Shown in pieces: positions 8,236-16,517 of a DNA stretch of 64,000 bases. Position 1 is the stretch's first letter. Each line of letters starts with the position of its first letter. The notes beneath the pieces were generated by a model. That model was given only the letters and a program-made list of their open reading frames with translations. It searched no databases and was not told the origin of the DNA. The translations under genes were made by a program, and so were the position numbers. Source of the DNA: Hydrocarboniphaga sp. (GTDB taxonomy: Bacteria > Pseudomonadota > Gammaproteobacteria > Nevskiales > Nevskiaceae); NCBI RefSeq assembly GCF_028291725.1, contig NZ_JAQGNT010000066.1:1-64000 (forward strand), in the 5' to 3' direction.

Positions 8236-8463
8236 TCACGGGCCGGTATCGCAGTAGTAGTCGCCGAGAAACTTCGCCCGGATCTGCGCTTCGGCCTGCA
8301 GCCAGTCGTCGCGATCGTGGCCCGGCGCGAAGCCGCGGGCCTGGGCCAGAAAATAGGCGGCGTCCGCAATCAGATCGAAGTGCTGATCGGCGCTGACACG
8401 GCGACAATGGGCGGGAATGTGAGGTGCCGGCGCGATGACCACCGGCTCGCTTGAAGAATTCAT
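8236..8463 (-). CDS. DUF2934 small protein
   Basis: This 75-residue protein matches the DUF2934 pattern. A short helix with IADAAYFLAQARGF is followed by PGHDRDDWLQAEAQIRAKFL, where the DDW..AE core is the family hallmark. The function is unknown. Such proteins often occur beside stress and low-oxygen genes. An FNR/FixK-type palindrome (8529-8542) lies 72 bases upstream and is shared with the divergent FixL-like kinase. Confidence 0.75.
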   Translation of the reverse strand: MNSSSEPVVIAPAPHIPAHCRRVSADQHFDLIADAAYFLAQARGFAPGHDRDDWLQAEAQIRAKFLGDYYCDTGP

Positions 8464-8528
8464 GACGTTACCTGCTGGCTTGGCTGCTAATGTGGGCTCA
8501 GCATGCGGCGCCCAGGGCGCAGCGCGCC

Positions 8529-8542
8529 TTGACGGCGGTCAA
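8529..8542. promoter_or_regulatory. FNR/Anr/FixK-type box E between divergent genes
   Basis: TTGACGGCGGTCAA matches TTGA-N6-TCAA exactly. Its centre lies 72 bases from the DUF2934 start (minus strand) and 112 bases from the kinase start (plus strand), so it may serve either or both. Confidence 0.65.
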
Positions 8543-8647
8543 ACCAGCCGAGCACGCCGGGGCGAGCATCGAGGGCCGGTGATTCAGCTGCCCACCGACA
8601 ACACACGTTAGGATCGGCCTCGTTTCCGCCATCGCAAGGAGCCGCCT

Positions 8648-10093
8648 ATGCCCGGAAGACTGCTCGTCGCGATCGTGGATCTCGGTGGCGGCATCCGCCT
8701 GCTGAACGAGCATTGCGAGCAGGCGATCGGCCTGAGTCCGGCTCTTGCACAGGGGCGCCTCGTCTGGGAAACACTCGCAGCACCCGAGCAGGCCGACAAA
8801 ATGCGAGCGGCGTTCGCCAGCGCCGCAGCCGGAGCTGCGGTGCCGGATCAACAAGGGCACTGGCAGGCAGCCGATGGCACGCGCTTCGGCGTCCACTGGG
8901 GCTACTCGGCGCTGCGCGATGCCGACGGCAAGCCGCAGCAGGTGGTCATCACCGGCTCGGATCTGCGCGTCACGCGCAGCATCCAGGCCGAGCTGATCGA
9001 GGCCCTGGACCGCCAGCAGGCGATCCTCGACACCGCGGTAGACGGCATCATCACCATCGGCGAGAGCGGCGACATCCAGTCGTTCAACCGCGCCGCGGAA
9101 CGCATCTTCGGATACCGCGCCGGCGAAGTGATCGGGCGCAACGTGTCGATGCTGATGCCGGCGCCGTATCGCGCCGAGCACGATGGCTATCTGAACAACT
9201 ACCTGAGCACGCATCGCAAGAAAGTCATCGGCATCGGCCGCGAAGTCCGCGGCCTGCGCAAGGACGGCACCCAGTTCCCGCTCGAGCTATCGGTGGGTGA
9301 AGTGGTGACCTCGGGCGAGCGTGTTTTTACCGGCATCATCCGCGACAGCACCGACCGCAACCTGATGGAGATCGAGTCGCGCCGGCGCCAGGACGAACTC
9401 GCGCACCTGAGCCGCATCCACTCGATGGGCGATCTGGCCGCCGGCCTCGCGCACGAGATCACCCAGCCGCTGACCGCGATCCTGAGCACGGCCAGCGCCT
9501 GCATCCGGATGGTGGACTCGGCGACCGCGGACGCCGAGCTGCTGCGCGAATCGATGTCGCAAATCGCCCAGCAGGCGGATCGCGCGGCCGAGGTGATTCG
9601 CCGGCTGCGCCGCTACGTGCGACGCGGCGAAGTCGAGAGCGAGCTACACGACATCGCTTCCTGCGTCGACGAGGCGATCGAACTGCTGCAGCACGATCTG
9701 AAAGTCCATGGGCTCCGGGTGACGGTCACTGCGCCGCCGGCGCTGCCACGGCTGCTGCTGGACCGGATCCAGATCGAGCAGGTGCTGATCAACCTGATCC
9801 GCAACGCGATCCAGGCCTGGGTGGCGGTGCCGGACCTGGCGCCGGTGCTCGAGGTGGAGATCGGCACGACCACCGCGCCGGCCGGCGTCAGCCTCAGTGT
9901 CGCGGACAACGGCCCTGGCCTGGGGCCCGATGCAGAGCAGGTCTTCGCCGCGTTCTTCACCACCAAGCCCGAAGGCCTCGGCCAGGGCCTTTCGATCTGC
10001 CGCCGCATCCTCGAATCGCACGGCGGCAGCATCCAGGCGCGCAACCGCGAGGGGCGCGGCGCGGTGTTCACGCTGTGGCTGCCGTTGCCGTAG
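8648..10093 (+). CDS. FixL-like haem-PAS sensor histidine kinase
   Basis: This 481-residue soluble kinase has a degenerate N-terminal PAS domain (about 5-108) and a second PAS (about 122-238) very like the haem PAS of FixL. MPAPYRAEHDGYL aligns His178 with the haem-ligating His200 of Bradyrhizobium FixL, and VIGIGR aligns Arg198 with the oxygen-sensing Arg220. The kinase core has the phosphoacceptor in LAHEITQP (His269), the N box NLIRNA (382-387), and nucleotide-binding DNGPG (420-424) and GLGQGLS. It has no membrane segment. No receiver or response regulator lies nearby, so its partner is elsewhere. Oxygen sensing is inferred from the aligned residues. Confidence 0.85.
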   Translation: MPGRLLVAIVDLGGGIRLLNEHCEQAIGLSPALAQGRLVWETLAAPEQADKMRAAFASAAAGAAVPDQQGHWQAADGTRFGVHWGYSALRDADGKPQQVVITGSDLRVTRSIQAELIEALDRQQAILDTAVDGIITIGESGDIQSFNRAAERIFGYRAGEVIGRNVSMLMPAPYRAEHDGYLNNYLSTHRKKVIGIGREVRGLRKDGTQFPLELSVGEVVTSGERVFTGIIRDSTDRNLMEIESRRRQDELAHLSRIHSMGDLAAGLAHEITQPLTAILSTASACIRMVDSATADAELLRESMSQIAQQADRAAEVIRRLRRYVRRGEVESELHDIASCVDEAIELLQHDLKVHGLRVTVTAPPALPRLLLDRIQIEQVLINLIRNAIQAWVAVPDLAPVLEVEIGTTTAPAGVSLSVADNGPGLGPDAEQVFAAFFTTKPEGLGQGLSICRRILESHGGSIQARNREGRGAVFTLWLPLP

Positions 10094-10099
10094 GCCGGC

Positions 10100-10178
10100 A
10101 TCGCGGTCAAGGACCGCTCCTACAGGCCTATTGCGCACCGGTGATACGCGACTGTAGGAGCGGTCCTTGACCGCGATT
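10100..10178. repeat. Family-2 palindromic repeat (GGTCAAGGACC type)
   Basis: Arms at 10100-10125 and 10152-10178 are reverse complements bounded by GTAGGAGCGG. The complete element, including its spacer, recurs in opposite orientation at 53759-53870. Confidence 0.9.
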
Positions 10179-10205
10179 CAGACTTCGTAGCCCGGGTGGC
10201 AGTCC

Positions 10206-10219
10206 TTGACCTGGATCAT
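10206..10219. promoter_or_regulatory. FNR/Anr-type box F
   Basis: TTGACCTGGATCAT matches TTGA-N6-TCAA with one mismatch and is identical to box B. Its centre is 83 bases before the phosphoketolase ATG. Confidence 0.6.
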
Positions 10220-10295
10220 GGCCGGTTCAGCGCAAAGCGTCGAAGGTAGGGACCGACGTCCAGCGCAATCGCGCGGCAGCCTGCCAGAGCACCCG

Positions 10296-12674
10296 ATGAC
10301 ACCCGCACTATTGACCCCCGCACTCTCTCCCGAGCTTCTGCACAAAATCGACGCCTACTGGCGCGCCGCCAATTACCTGTCGGTCGGCCAGATCTACCTG
10401 CAGGACAATGCGCTGCTCGAAACGCCGCTGCTGCTGGAGCACATCAAGCCGCGCCTGCTCGGCCACTGGGGCACGACGCCGGGCCTGAATTTTTTGTACG
10501 TGCACTTGAACCGGCTGATCAAGCAGCACGATCTGAACATGATCTACGTGATCGGCCCCGGTCACGGCGGGCCCGGCATCGTCGCGCAGACCTACCTGGA
10601 AGGCTCGTATACCGAGCGCTATCCGGCGATCGAGCGCAACCGCAACGGCCTGCTGCGGCTGTTGCGCCAGTTCTCCTGGCCCAATGGCGTGCCCAGCCAC
10701 GTCTCGCCGGAAACGCCGGGCTCGATCCACGAAGGCGGCGAACTGGGCTATTCGCTGGCGCATGCCTACGGCGCCGCATTCGACAATCCCGACCTGATCG
10801 TCGCCTGCGTCGTCGGTGACGGCGAAGCCGAAACCGGCGCGCTCGCGGCGAGCTGGCACTCGAACAAATTCCTGAATCCGGCGCGCGACGGCGCGGTGCT
10901 GCCGATCCTGCATCTGAACGGCTACAAGATCGCCAACCCGACGATACTCGCGCGCATCAGCCGCCAGGAACTCAGCGATCTGATGCGCGGCTACGGCTAC
11001 GAGCCCTACTTCGTCGAAGGCGACGAGCCGATGCAGGTGCATCAGGATCTGGCGGCGACGCTGGACCGCATCCTGCTGCGCATCCAGCAGATCCAGAACG
11101 CGGCGCGCGCGGCCGATGCGCCGGCGGCGCTGGAGCGGCCACTGTGGCCGATGATCGTGTTCCGCACGCCCAAGGGCTGGACCGGACCGAAGATCGTCGA
11201 CGGCATGCCGGTGGAGAACACCTGGCGCGCACACCAGGTGCCGATCGCGAGCTTCAAGAATCCCGAACACGTGCAACAGCTCGAGGCCTGGCTGAAGAGC
11301 TATCGGCCCGAGGAGCTGTTCGACGCGCACGGTCATTTTCGCGAGGAATACGCCGAGCTGGCGCCGACCGGGCATCGCCGCATGGGCTCCAACCCGCACG
11401 CCAACGGCGGCGAACTGCTGCAGATGCTGAAGCTGCCCGACTTCCACGACTACGCGGTCGCGATGGACGCGCCGGGCAGCGTGCAGGCCGAAGCGACGCG
11501 CGTGCTCGGCCGGTTCGTGCGCGACGTGATGAAGCTGAATCTCGAGCAGCGCAACTTCCGGCTGTTCGGCCCGGACGAGACCGCGTCCAACCGGCTCGAC
11601 GCAGTGTACGAAGTCACCAGCAAACAGTGGATGGCCGGGATCGACGAGGTCGACATCAACCTGGGCTGCGAAGGCCGCGTGATGGAGGTGCTCAGCGAGC
11701 ATCTTTGCGAAGGCTGGCTCGAGGGCTACCTGCTGACCGGCCGGCATGGCCTGTTCTCCTGCTATGAGGCCTTCATCCACATCATCGACTCGATGCTCAA
11801 CCAGCACGCGAAGTGGCTCAAGGTGACGCGGCAGATTCCGTGGCGCGCGCCGATCGCCTCGCTGAACTACCTGCTGACTTCGCACGTGTGGCGCCAGGAT
11901 CACAACGGCTTCTCGCACCAGGACCCGGGCTTCATCGACCACGTCGCCAACAAGAAGGCCGACATCGTGCGCATCTACCTGCCGCCCGATGCCAACTGCC
12001 TGCTGTCGGTGGCCGCGCATTGCCTGCACAGCCGCGATTACATCAACGTGATCGTTGCCGGCAAGCAGCCCGACTGGCAGTGGCTGGACATGGACGCCGC
12101 AGTACGCCACTGCAGCGCCGGCGCCGGCATCTGGCAATGGGCGAGCAACGACGCCGGCGAGCCCGACGTGGTCATGGCCTGTGCCGGCGACGTGCCGACG
12201 CTGGAGACGCTGGCCGCGGTGAAGCTGCTGCGCGAGTACGAGCCCGACATCCGCATCCGCGTCGTCAACGTCGTCGACCTGATGGTGCTGCAGCCGCAGA
12301 GCGAACATCCGCACGGCCTCGACGAGCACCAGTTCGACGCGCTGTTCACCACCGACAAGCCGGTGATCTTCGCGTATCACGGCTATCCGGCAATGATCCA
12401 CAAGCTGTGCTACCGGCGCCGCAATCATCACAACATCCACGTGCGCGGCTACAAGGAGGAAGGCACCACCACCACCGCCTTCGACATGGTGGTGCTGAAC
12501 AATCTGGACCGCTACCAGCTCGCGCTGGACGCGATCCGGCGCATCCCGCGTTTCGCCGGCAGGGTCGCCGCGGCCGAGGCGCGCTACTGGACGACGATGC
12601 AGCGCCACAAGCTCTACATCAGCGAGCACGGCGACGACATGCCCGAGGTACTGAACTGGCGCTGGCAACCGTGA
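10296..12674 (+). CDS. xfp: Xylulose-5-phosphate/fructose-6-phosphate phosphoketolase
   Basis: This 792-residue thiamine-diphosphate enzyme cleaves xylulose-5-P (or fructose-6-P) with phosphate to acetyl-phosphate plus glyceraldehyde-3-P (or erythrose-4-P). Clear motifs are the N-terminal [24 protein letters not shown], the cofactor loop [11 protein letters not shown] and [11 protein letters not shown]; the length is standard. ATG 10296 gives the usual N-terminus; an in-frame TTG at 10206 falls inside FNR-type box F and is rejected. The acetate kinase frame begins at or just after its stop, so the two form an acetyl-phosphate to ATP module. Confidence 0.96.
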   Translation: MTPALLTPALSPELLHKIDAYWRAANYLSVGQIYLQDNALLETPLLLEHIKPRLLGHWGTTPGLNFLYVHLNRLIKQHDLNMIYVIGPGHGGPGIVAQTYLEGSYTERYPAIERNRNGLLRLLRQFSWPNGVPSHVSPETPGSIHEGGELGYSLAHAYGAAFDNPDLIVACVVGDGEAETGALAASWHSNKFLNPARDGAVLPILHLNGYKIANPTILARISRQELSDLMRGYGYEPYFVEGDEPMQVHQDLAATLDRILLRIQQIQNAARAADAPAALERPLWPMIVFRTPKGWTGPKIVDGMPVENTWRAHQVPIASFKNPEHVQQLEAWLKSYRPEELFDAHGHFREEYAELAPTGHRRMGSNPHANGGELLQMLKLPDFHDYAVAMDAPGSVQAEATRVLGRFVRDVMKLNLEQRNFRLFGPDETASNRLDAVYEVTSKQWMAGIDEVDINLGCEGRVMEVLSEHLCEGWLEGYLLTGRHGLFSCYEAFIHIIDSMLNQHAKWLKVTRQIPWRAPIASLNYLLTSHVWRQDHNGFSHQDPGFIDHVANKKADIVRIYLPPDANCLLSVAAHCLHSRDYINVIVAGKQPDWQWLDMDAAVRHCSAGAGIWQWASNDAGEPDVVMACAGDVPTLETLAAVKLLREYEPDIRIRVVNVVDLMVLQPQSEHPHGLDEHQFDALFTTDKPVIFAYHGYPAMIHKLCYRRRNHHNIHVRGYKEEGTTTTAFDMVVLNNLDRYQLALDAIRRIPRFAGRVAAAEARYWTTMQRHKLYISEHGDDMPEVLNWRWQP

Positions 12675-12697
12675 CGCCCGTCGTCCCCGAGACCGCG

Positions 12698-13789
12698 ATG
12701 CGGATACTCGCGCTGAACAGCGGCTCCTCGTCGCTGAAGTTCGGCTGCTACCGCGTGTCGCGCTCGCAGACCGAGCAGGTGTTCGAGCACGAGGTCGAGA
12801 ACAGCGGCCAGGCCGCCGCGTTCGCCCAGATCGACACGCTGCTGAAACAGGCCGGCATCCCGCGGCCCGACGCGATCGGTCACCGCATCGTGCACGGCGG
12901 AGCCAGCCTGCAGCAGCCCTGTATGATCGATCCCGCCAGCCTGCAGACACTGAAGGCGGCGACGCCGTTCGCACCGCTGCACATGCCCGCGGCGCTATCG
13001 GTGGTCCGCTATGCGAGCGAGCATTTCCGCGAGATACCGCAGGTCGCCTGCTTCGACACCGGCTTCCACAGCGGCCTGCCCGACGCGGCGCGCGTGCTGC
13101 CGCTGCCGAAAAACCTGCTAGCCGAAGGCATCCGCCGCTACGGCTTCCACGGCCTGTCCTGCGAATCCATCGTGCACCAGCTGGCCGGCCGGCTGCCAGA
13201 GCGGCTGATCGTCGCGCATCTGGGCAACGGTGCCAGCGTGACCGCGATCAAGGCCGGGCTATCGGTCGACACCAGCATGGCGATGACGCCGAACAGCGGC
13301 GTGCTGATGGGCACGCGCTGCGGCGACATCGACCCCGGCGTGCTGATCTACCTGATGCGCGAAAAAGGCTACGACCTGGCCCGGCTCGAAGAACTGCTCG
13401 ATCATCGCTCCGGCCTGCTCGGTATCTCCGGCATCGCCAGCGACCTGCGCCGCCTGCATGAAGCGGCGCCCGGCAACGCCGACGCGCGCCTGGCGCTGGA
13501 CATGTTCGCGCGCTCGGTGTGCAAGCAAATCGCGGGAATGATCACGACGCTGCAGGGCATCGACACCCTGGTATTCACCGGCGGCATCGGCGAGCACGAC
13601 CCGGCGATGCGCGCCGCGATCGTCGCCGGGCTGTCGTGCCTGGGCGTGAATCTGGACGAGCAGTGCAATCGCGATGGATATCGCCAGATCCATCACAGCT
13701 CGTCACGCTGCGAAATACTCAAGCTGACATCGCAGGAGGATCACCAGATCGCGCGGCATACCTGGGCAGTCACCGGCACGCAGAACTGA
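12698..13789 (+). CDS. ackA: Acetate kinase
   Basis: This 363-residue kinase converts acetyl-phosphate and ADP to acetate and ATP. It begins MRILALNSGSSSLKFG, the signature phosphate-binding strand. It continues with GHRIVHGG, HLGNGASV, DTSMAMTPNSGVLMGTRCGDIDPG and a late FTGGIGEHD motif. It is somewhat shorter than the roughly 400-residue norm. The ATG at 12698 is taken as start; a GTG at 12671 overlapping the phosphoketolase stop is in frame and would add nine residues. Direct coupling to phosphoketolase, with no phosphotransacetylase nearby, suggests substrate-level ATP formation when respiration is limited. Confidence 0.95.
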   Translation: MRILALNSGSSSLKFGCYRVSRSQTEQVFEHEVENSGQAAAFAQIDTLLKQAGIPRPDAIGHRIVHGGASLQQPCMIDPASLQTLKAATPFAPLHMPAALSVVRYASEHFREIPQVACFDTGFHSGLPDAARVLPLPKNLLAEGIRRYGFHGLSCESIVHQLAGRLPERLIVAHLGNGASVTAIKAGLSVDTSMAMTPNSGVLMGTRCGDIDPGVLIYLMREKGYDLARLEELLDHRSGLLGISGIASDLRRLHEAAPGNADARLALDMFARSVCKQIAGMITTLQGIDTLVFTGGIGEHDPAMRAAIVAGLSCLGVNLDEQCNRDGYRQIHHSSSRCEILKLTSQEDHQIARHTWAVTGTQN

Positions 13790-13819
13790 ACCCGTAGCCG
13801 ATGCGCAACCGAGGCCTCT

Positions 13820-14231
13820 GTAGGAGCGGGTCATACCCGCGACTCAGGCCCTGAATGGCACAGTCGCGGGTATGATCCCAATGTCGCTACCTTAAGCGTT
13901 GCAGTCCCTTCTCCCGCTTGCGTTCGACGCTGCCCCGAAGGGGCGGATGAGGGGCTGTTCGGCGGGAAGAAGCCCCTCACCCGGCGCTCCGCGCCACCCT
14001 ACCCAGGAACCTCTCCCTCCTCCGCTTGCGGGGGAGGGCCGGGGTGGGGGCGGAAGGCGCGGCGCTGTCGTCGCGCCCCCATCCCAACCTTCCCCCGCAG
14101 GCGGGGGAAGGGGCTGGCCGGTTCCGGGATTCAAGCCGGCAGGTGCAAGCCTGCGGCGGTCTCTCTCCCGCAAGCGGGAGACGGGATTTTCTTCACTAAG
14201 CTAGTGACATTGGGGTATGACCCGCTCCTAC
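13820..14231. repeat. Family-2 repeat split by an insertion
   Basis: The left arm GTAGGAGCGGGTCATACCCG.. (13820-13844) is intact. The right arm is cut after GTATGA at about 13875 and resumes at 14214 with GTATGACCCGCTCCTAC, indicating insertion of the segment between. Confidence 0.8.
13877..14213. mobile_element. MITE-like non-coding insertion, about 337 bp
   Basis: The segment begins CCCAATGTCGCTACCTTAAG and ends with the imperfect reverse complement CTAAGCTAGTGACATTGGG. It is flanked by a GTATGA direct repeat (13870-13875 and 14214-14219) and interrupts a family-2 palindrome. The interior is non-coding and rich in CTCCC/GGGAG blocks. It carries no transposase, so it would need one supplied in trans. 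The parent insertion-sequence family was not recognised. Confidence 0.65.
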
Positions 14232-14238
14232 ACCGTCT

Positions 14239-14586
14239 CTACGGCATCGATTGCTCTCCGCCTTGCGGCCCCCAGAAAACGACCCACGCATTGAGGCCCT
14301 CGGAAAAATCCTGGAACCTGTGCTCGGTGCCGGCACCGACGAAGAAGACATCACCCGGCACAAACGAATGAATCTGGGCACCGATGACGAGATCGCCGGT
14401 GCCGGATTGAATGAGGTACAGCTCATCGCGTTTGTGCGGCTGCTGCGGATCGGAGCCGACCGGCGCGTAAAGCCCCACGGACATCGAGCCATGCGACAAG
14501 CCCAGCGCATAACGCTCGCCTTCGGGCCATTGCTCGGAGGGCGCGCCCGGGATTTTGGAGAGCAACTCGGACAGCGATGTCTTCAT
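14239..14586 (-). CDS. Cupin-domain protein
   Basis: This 115-residue protein has a single small beta-barrel cupin. Motif 1 appears as PQQPHKRDELYLIQSGTG, with His and Glu as likely metal ligands. Motif 2 appears as FVPGDVFFVGAGTEHRFQDF, with its terminal His. ATG 14586 is chosen because GGGAG lies 8 bases upstream; a longer frame reaches 14616. The function is unknown; such small cupins bind sugars or metals, or act as dioxygenase-like proteins. It stands alone between the MITE and the Crp/Fnr-type regulator. Confidence 0.8.
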   Translation of the reverse strand: MKTSLSELLSKIPGAPSEQWPEGERYALGLSHGSMSVGLYAPVGSDPQQPHKRDELYLIQSGTGDLVIGAQIHSFVPGDVFFVGAGTEHRFQDFSEGLNAWVVFWGPQGGEQSMP

Positions 14587-14653
14587 CACGTCAACTCCCA
14601 GCTCATGATGGAACATAGGCTAGCGCAGCCGGCAACTGAGCGCGTCACTTCAC

Positions 14654-14731
14654 TCGCCGGCAATCCCTTGCCGACCTGCGGGCATGGTTGCGGATCGGGC
14701 TTTACACGTCGGCAAGGGATTGCCGACCTAC
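14654..14731. repeat. Family-1 palindromic repeat pair, left arm decayed
   Basis: The left arm 14654-14679 is degenerate and the right arm 14705-14731 intact. The Crp/Fnr-type gene reads through the right arm, which encodes its last residues (VGRQSLADV). Confidence 0.8.
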
Positions 14732-15478
14732 GGGATCGGCGCCCGCCGTGGCCGCTTGCCGCGTGTGTTCCTTGCTCCCGATCTGCAGGATTCTATCGGT
14801 GACGGCCCGGTAGCAGCCGCAGGCGGCGCGCTCCAGGCCGCTGCGATCGAGGATCACGATGTGGCCGCGCTCGTCGGTGATCAGCCCGCTCCTGCGAAGT
14901 CGGCCCGCCGCGGCGGCCACGGCACGCACCGATCCGCCTTCGATATCGGCGAGCATCTCGTGTGTCGCGTAGTAGCTGTCTCTGCGGTGACAGTCCTGAA
15001 TCATCAGCAGCCAGTAGGCCAGCCTTTGTTCCGGGTTATGTGCTGCCAGGCAGGTCGCCGCCTGTTCGAGTTGCGCGAGCAGCGCTGCGGCGCAGAGGTC
15101 CAGCCTGCGTTTCAACTCCGGCGCCTGGTCCAGCACGACGTGGAAATCGCCGGAGCGTATCCATAAGGCATTTCCACCGCACAACACTTTGGCCCGCATC
15201 CGCCATGTAGCGGTGCCGGCAACCGGTGCCGATCCGACGACGCCGTCGCTGCCGATCAGCGCGAAAGCCCGGGGGCCCTGGCCGGATGTCGGTTTGCTCA
15301 GCGACACCACGCAATCGATCGGGAAATAGACGTAGTGAATCATCTCGCCCGGAAAGCCGATGGTCTCGCCCTGCTCGACGGTGATCGGCTGACAGCGCTG
15401 CAGTACGCGATCGCGCTCGGCGGTCGGGATGGTGTCGAGCAGGCGGTTGCCGCCCTGGTATCTCGCAATGCAAGTCAT
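14702..15478 (-). CDS. Crp/Fnr-family transcriptional regulator (no Fe-S cysteines)
   Basis: The 258-residue regulator has an N-terminal cyclic-nucleotide-binding-like barrel (about 10-135) and a C-terminal winged helix (about 150-225). It lacks the N-terminal Cys cluster of FNR. Its recognition helix region (GGSVRAVAAAAGRLRRSGLI) does not carry the E-xx-S-R residues by which FNR and FixK read TTGA half-sites, so it probably binds another sequence. Its own promoter has an exact FNR box (15539-15552), 67 bases upstream. The C-terminus is extended by translation of a family-1 repeat. Confidence 0.85.
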   Translation of the reverse strand: MTCIARYQGGNRLLDTIPTAERDRVLQRCQPITVEQGETIGFPGEMIHYVYFPIDCVVSLSKPTSGQGPRAFALIGSDGVVGSAPVAGTATWRMRAKVLCGGNALWIRSGDFHVVLDQAPELKRRLDLCAAALLAQLEQAATCLAAHNPEQRLAYWLLMIQDCHRRDSYYATHEMLADIEGGSVRAVAAAAGRLRRSGLITDERGHIVILDRSGLERAACGCYRAVTDRILQIGSKEHTRQAATAGADPVGRQSLADV

Positions 15479-15538
15479 CGTCGTTACGGCTGTGCTGGAT
15501 CAGTCGGCTTATCTTGTTGTCTGATCGGTGCTGGCGCC

Positions 15539-15552
15539 TTGATCCCGATCAA
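15539..15552. promoter_or_regulatory. FNR/Anr box G, exact consensus
   Basis: TTGATCCCGATCAA matches TTGATNNNNATCAA. Its centre is 67 bases before the Crp/Fnr-type gene (minus strand) and 147 bases before OmpW (plus strand). Two extra GGATCAAGTGG half-sites follow at about 15557-15578. Confidence 0.75.
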
Positions 15553-15615
15553 ACATGGATCAAGTGGTGGATCAAGTGGCGACGGTGCGCAAAGCAGACT
15601 TGCGCCGGCACTCTA

Positions 15616-15629
15616 CTGATGCAGATCAA
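15616..15629. promoter_or_regulatory. FNR/Anr-type box H
   Basis: CTGATGCAGATCAA matches the consensus with one mismatch. Its centre is 70 bases before the ompW start codon, the right range for an activator site. Confidence 0.55.
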
Positions 15630-15692
15630 TGCCCGCACCGACAGAACGGCCGACAGTCTCGCCGCGGCATCGTGCCGCCAACGAGACGGGAA

Positions 15693-16304
15693 ATGAACGC
15701 GACACCATATGCAGTGGCAATAACTCTGGGACTCTCCGCGGCAGGTTTTGCCGCAGGCGCGCAGGCTTATCAGAGCGGTGATTGGCTGGCACGCGCGGGG
15801 ACCCATTACATCGATCCGAAGTCGGACAACAACGACGTGGTCAGCGTCGATGGCAGCCTGGGCATCACCGGCAGCCTGGTCTACTTCCTCAGGCCGACGA
15901 TCGCGATCGATCTGCTGCTGGCGGTGCCCTATCAGCACGACATCTCGCTCAACGGCGGCGGCAAGGTGGCGGACACGCGGCATCTGCCGCCGACCCTGTC
16001 GCTGGTCTGGTATCCGCAGGTATCCGATGTTTGGCACCCCTTCGTCGGCGTCGGAGTGAACCACACGTTCTTCTTCGACGAGAGCACCCAGGGCGCGCTC
16101 GAGGGCACCAAGCTGCACCTGTCCGACTCCACCGGCATTGCCGCGGTGGCCGGCGTCGACTTCGTGCTGAGCCCGCGCTGGAGCCTGATGCTGGACCTGC
16201 GCTACATCGACATCGACACCAAGGCGACGGTCGACGGTGCATCCATCGGTGACGTGGAGATCGATCCGATCGGCTACGGAATGGCGCTGGGCTACCAGTT
16301 CTAA
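15693..16304 (+). CDS. ompW: OmpW-family outer membrane protein
   Basis: This 203-residue eight-stranded barrel protein has a signal peptide (cleavage probably after AGAQA, about residue 24). It has the OmpW hallmarks DWLARAGTHYIDPKSDNN, LPPTLSLVWYPQ, FVGVGVNHTFFFDE and a C-terminal aromatic residue (GYQF). OmpW is a narrow hydrophobic channel. In enterobacteria it is induced under oxygen limitation, and here an FNR-type box lies 70 bases upstream, in agreement. Confidence 0.92.
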   Translation: MNATPYAVAITLGLSAAGFAAGAQAYQSGDWLARAGTHYIDPKSDNNDVVSVDGSLGITGSLVYFLRPTIAIDLLLAVPYQHDISLNGGGKVADTRHLPPTLSLVWYPQVSDVWHPFVGVGVNHTFFFDESTQGALEGTKLHLSDSTGIAAVAGVDFVLSPRWSLMLDLRYIDIDTKATVDGASIGDVEIDPIGYGMALGYQF

Positions 16305-16316
16305 AGGCACATCGCC

Positions 16317-16396
16317 GTAGGTCGGCAATCCCTTGCCGACGAGTACCCTTCAATGCGTAATCGAGGCCTCACGTCGGCAAGGGATTGCCGACCTAC
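16317..16396. repeat. Family-1 palindromic repeat pair
   Basis: Arms at 16317-16343 and 16370-16396, downstream of ompW. The remaining gap to the Hsp20 gene (16397-16517) shows only a ribosome site GAGG at 16508. Confidence 0.88.
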
Positions 16397-16517
16397 GGGT
16401 GGCTCCGGTTAGCGGGATGACCGACATTCCGGGCCAGGTGGAACAAGCTGTCCGCCGGCGGTTGAACGCGCGCAAATCGCCGCCATCTACTACCCCACGC
16501 GCAAGCCGAGGACGACG

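Noticed and set aside
10206-10295. TTG start adding 30 residues to phosphoketolase
   Set aside because: The extension lies on the FNR-type box and lacks similarity to the family N-terminus; ATG 10296 fits.
10308-12974. Very long open frame on the minus strand opposite phosphoketolase and acetate kinase (also long frames at 18461-20407 minus, 44871-47255 plus and 24048-25910 plus)
   Set aside because: High-GC codon bias leaves antisense frames open. The products are Arg/His/Gln-rich, lack family motifs, and lie opposite well-recognised genes.
13910-14190. Open frames inside the MITE-like insertion (both strands)
   Set aside because: They are short, composed of the Pro/Gly/Arg-rich translation of CTCCC/GGGAG blocks, and show no transposase motif.
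14702-15478. Calling the Crp/Fnr-type protein FNR, Anr or FixK
   Set aside because: It has no Fe-S cysteine cluster, and the recognition helix lacks the residues that read TTGA half-sites.
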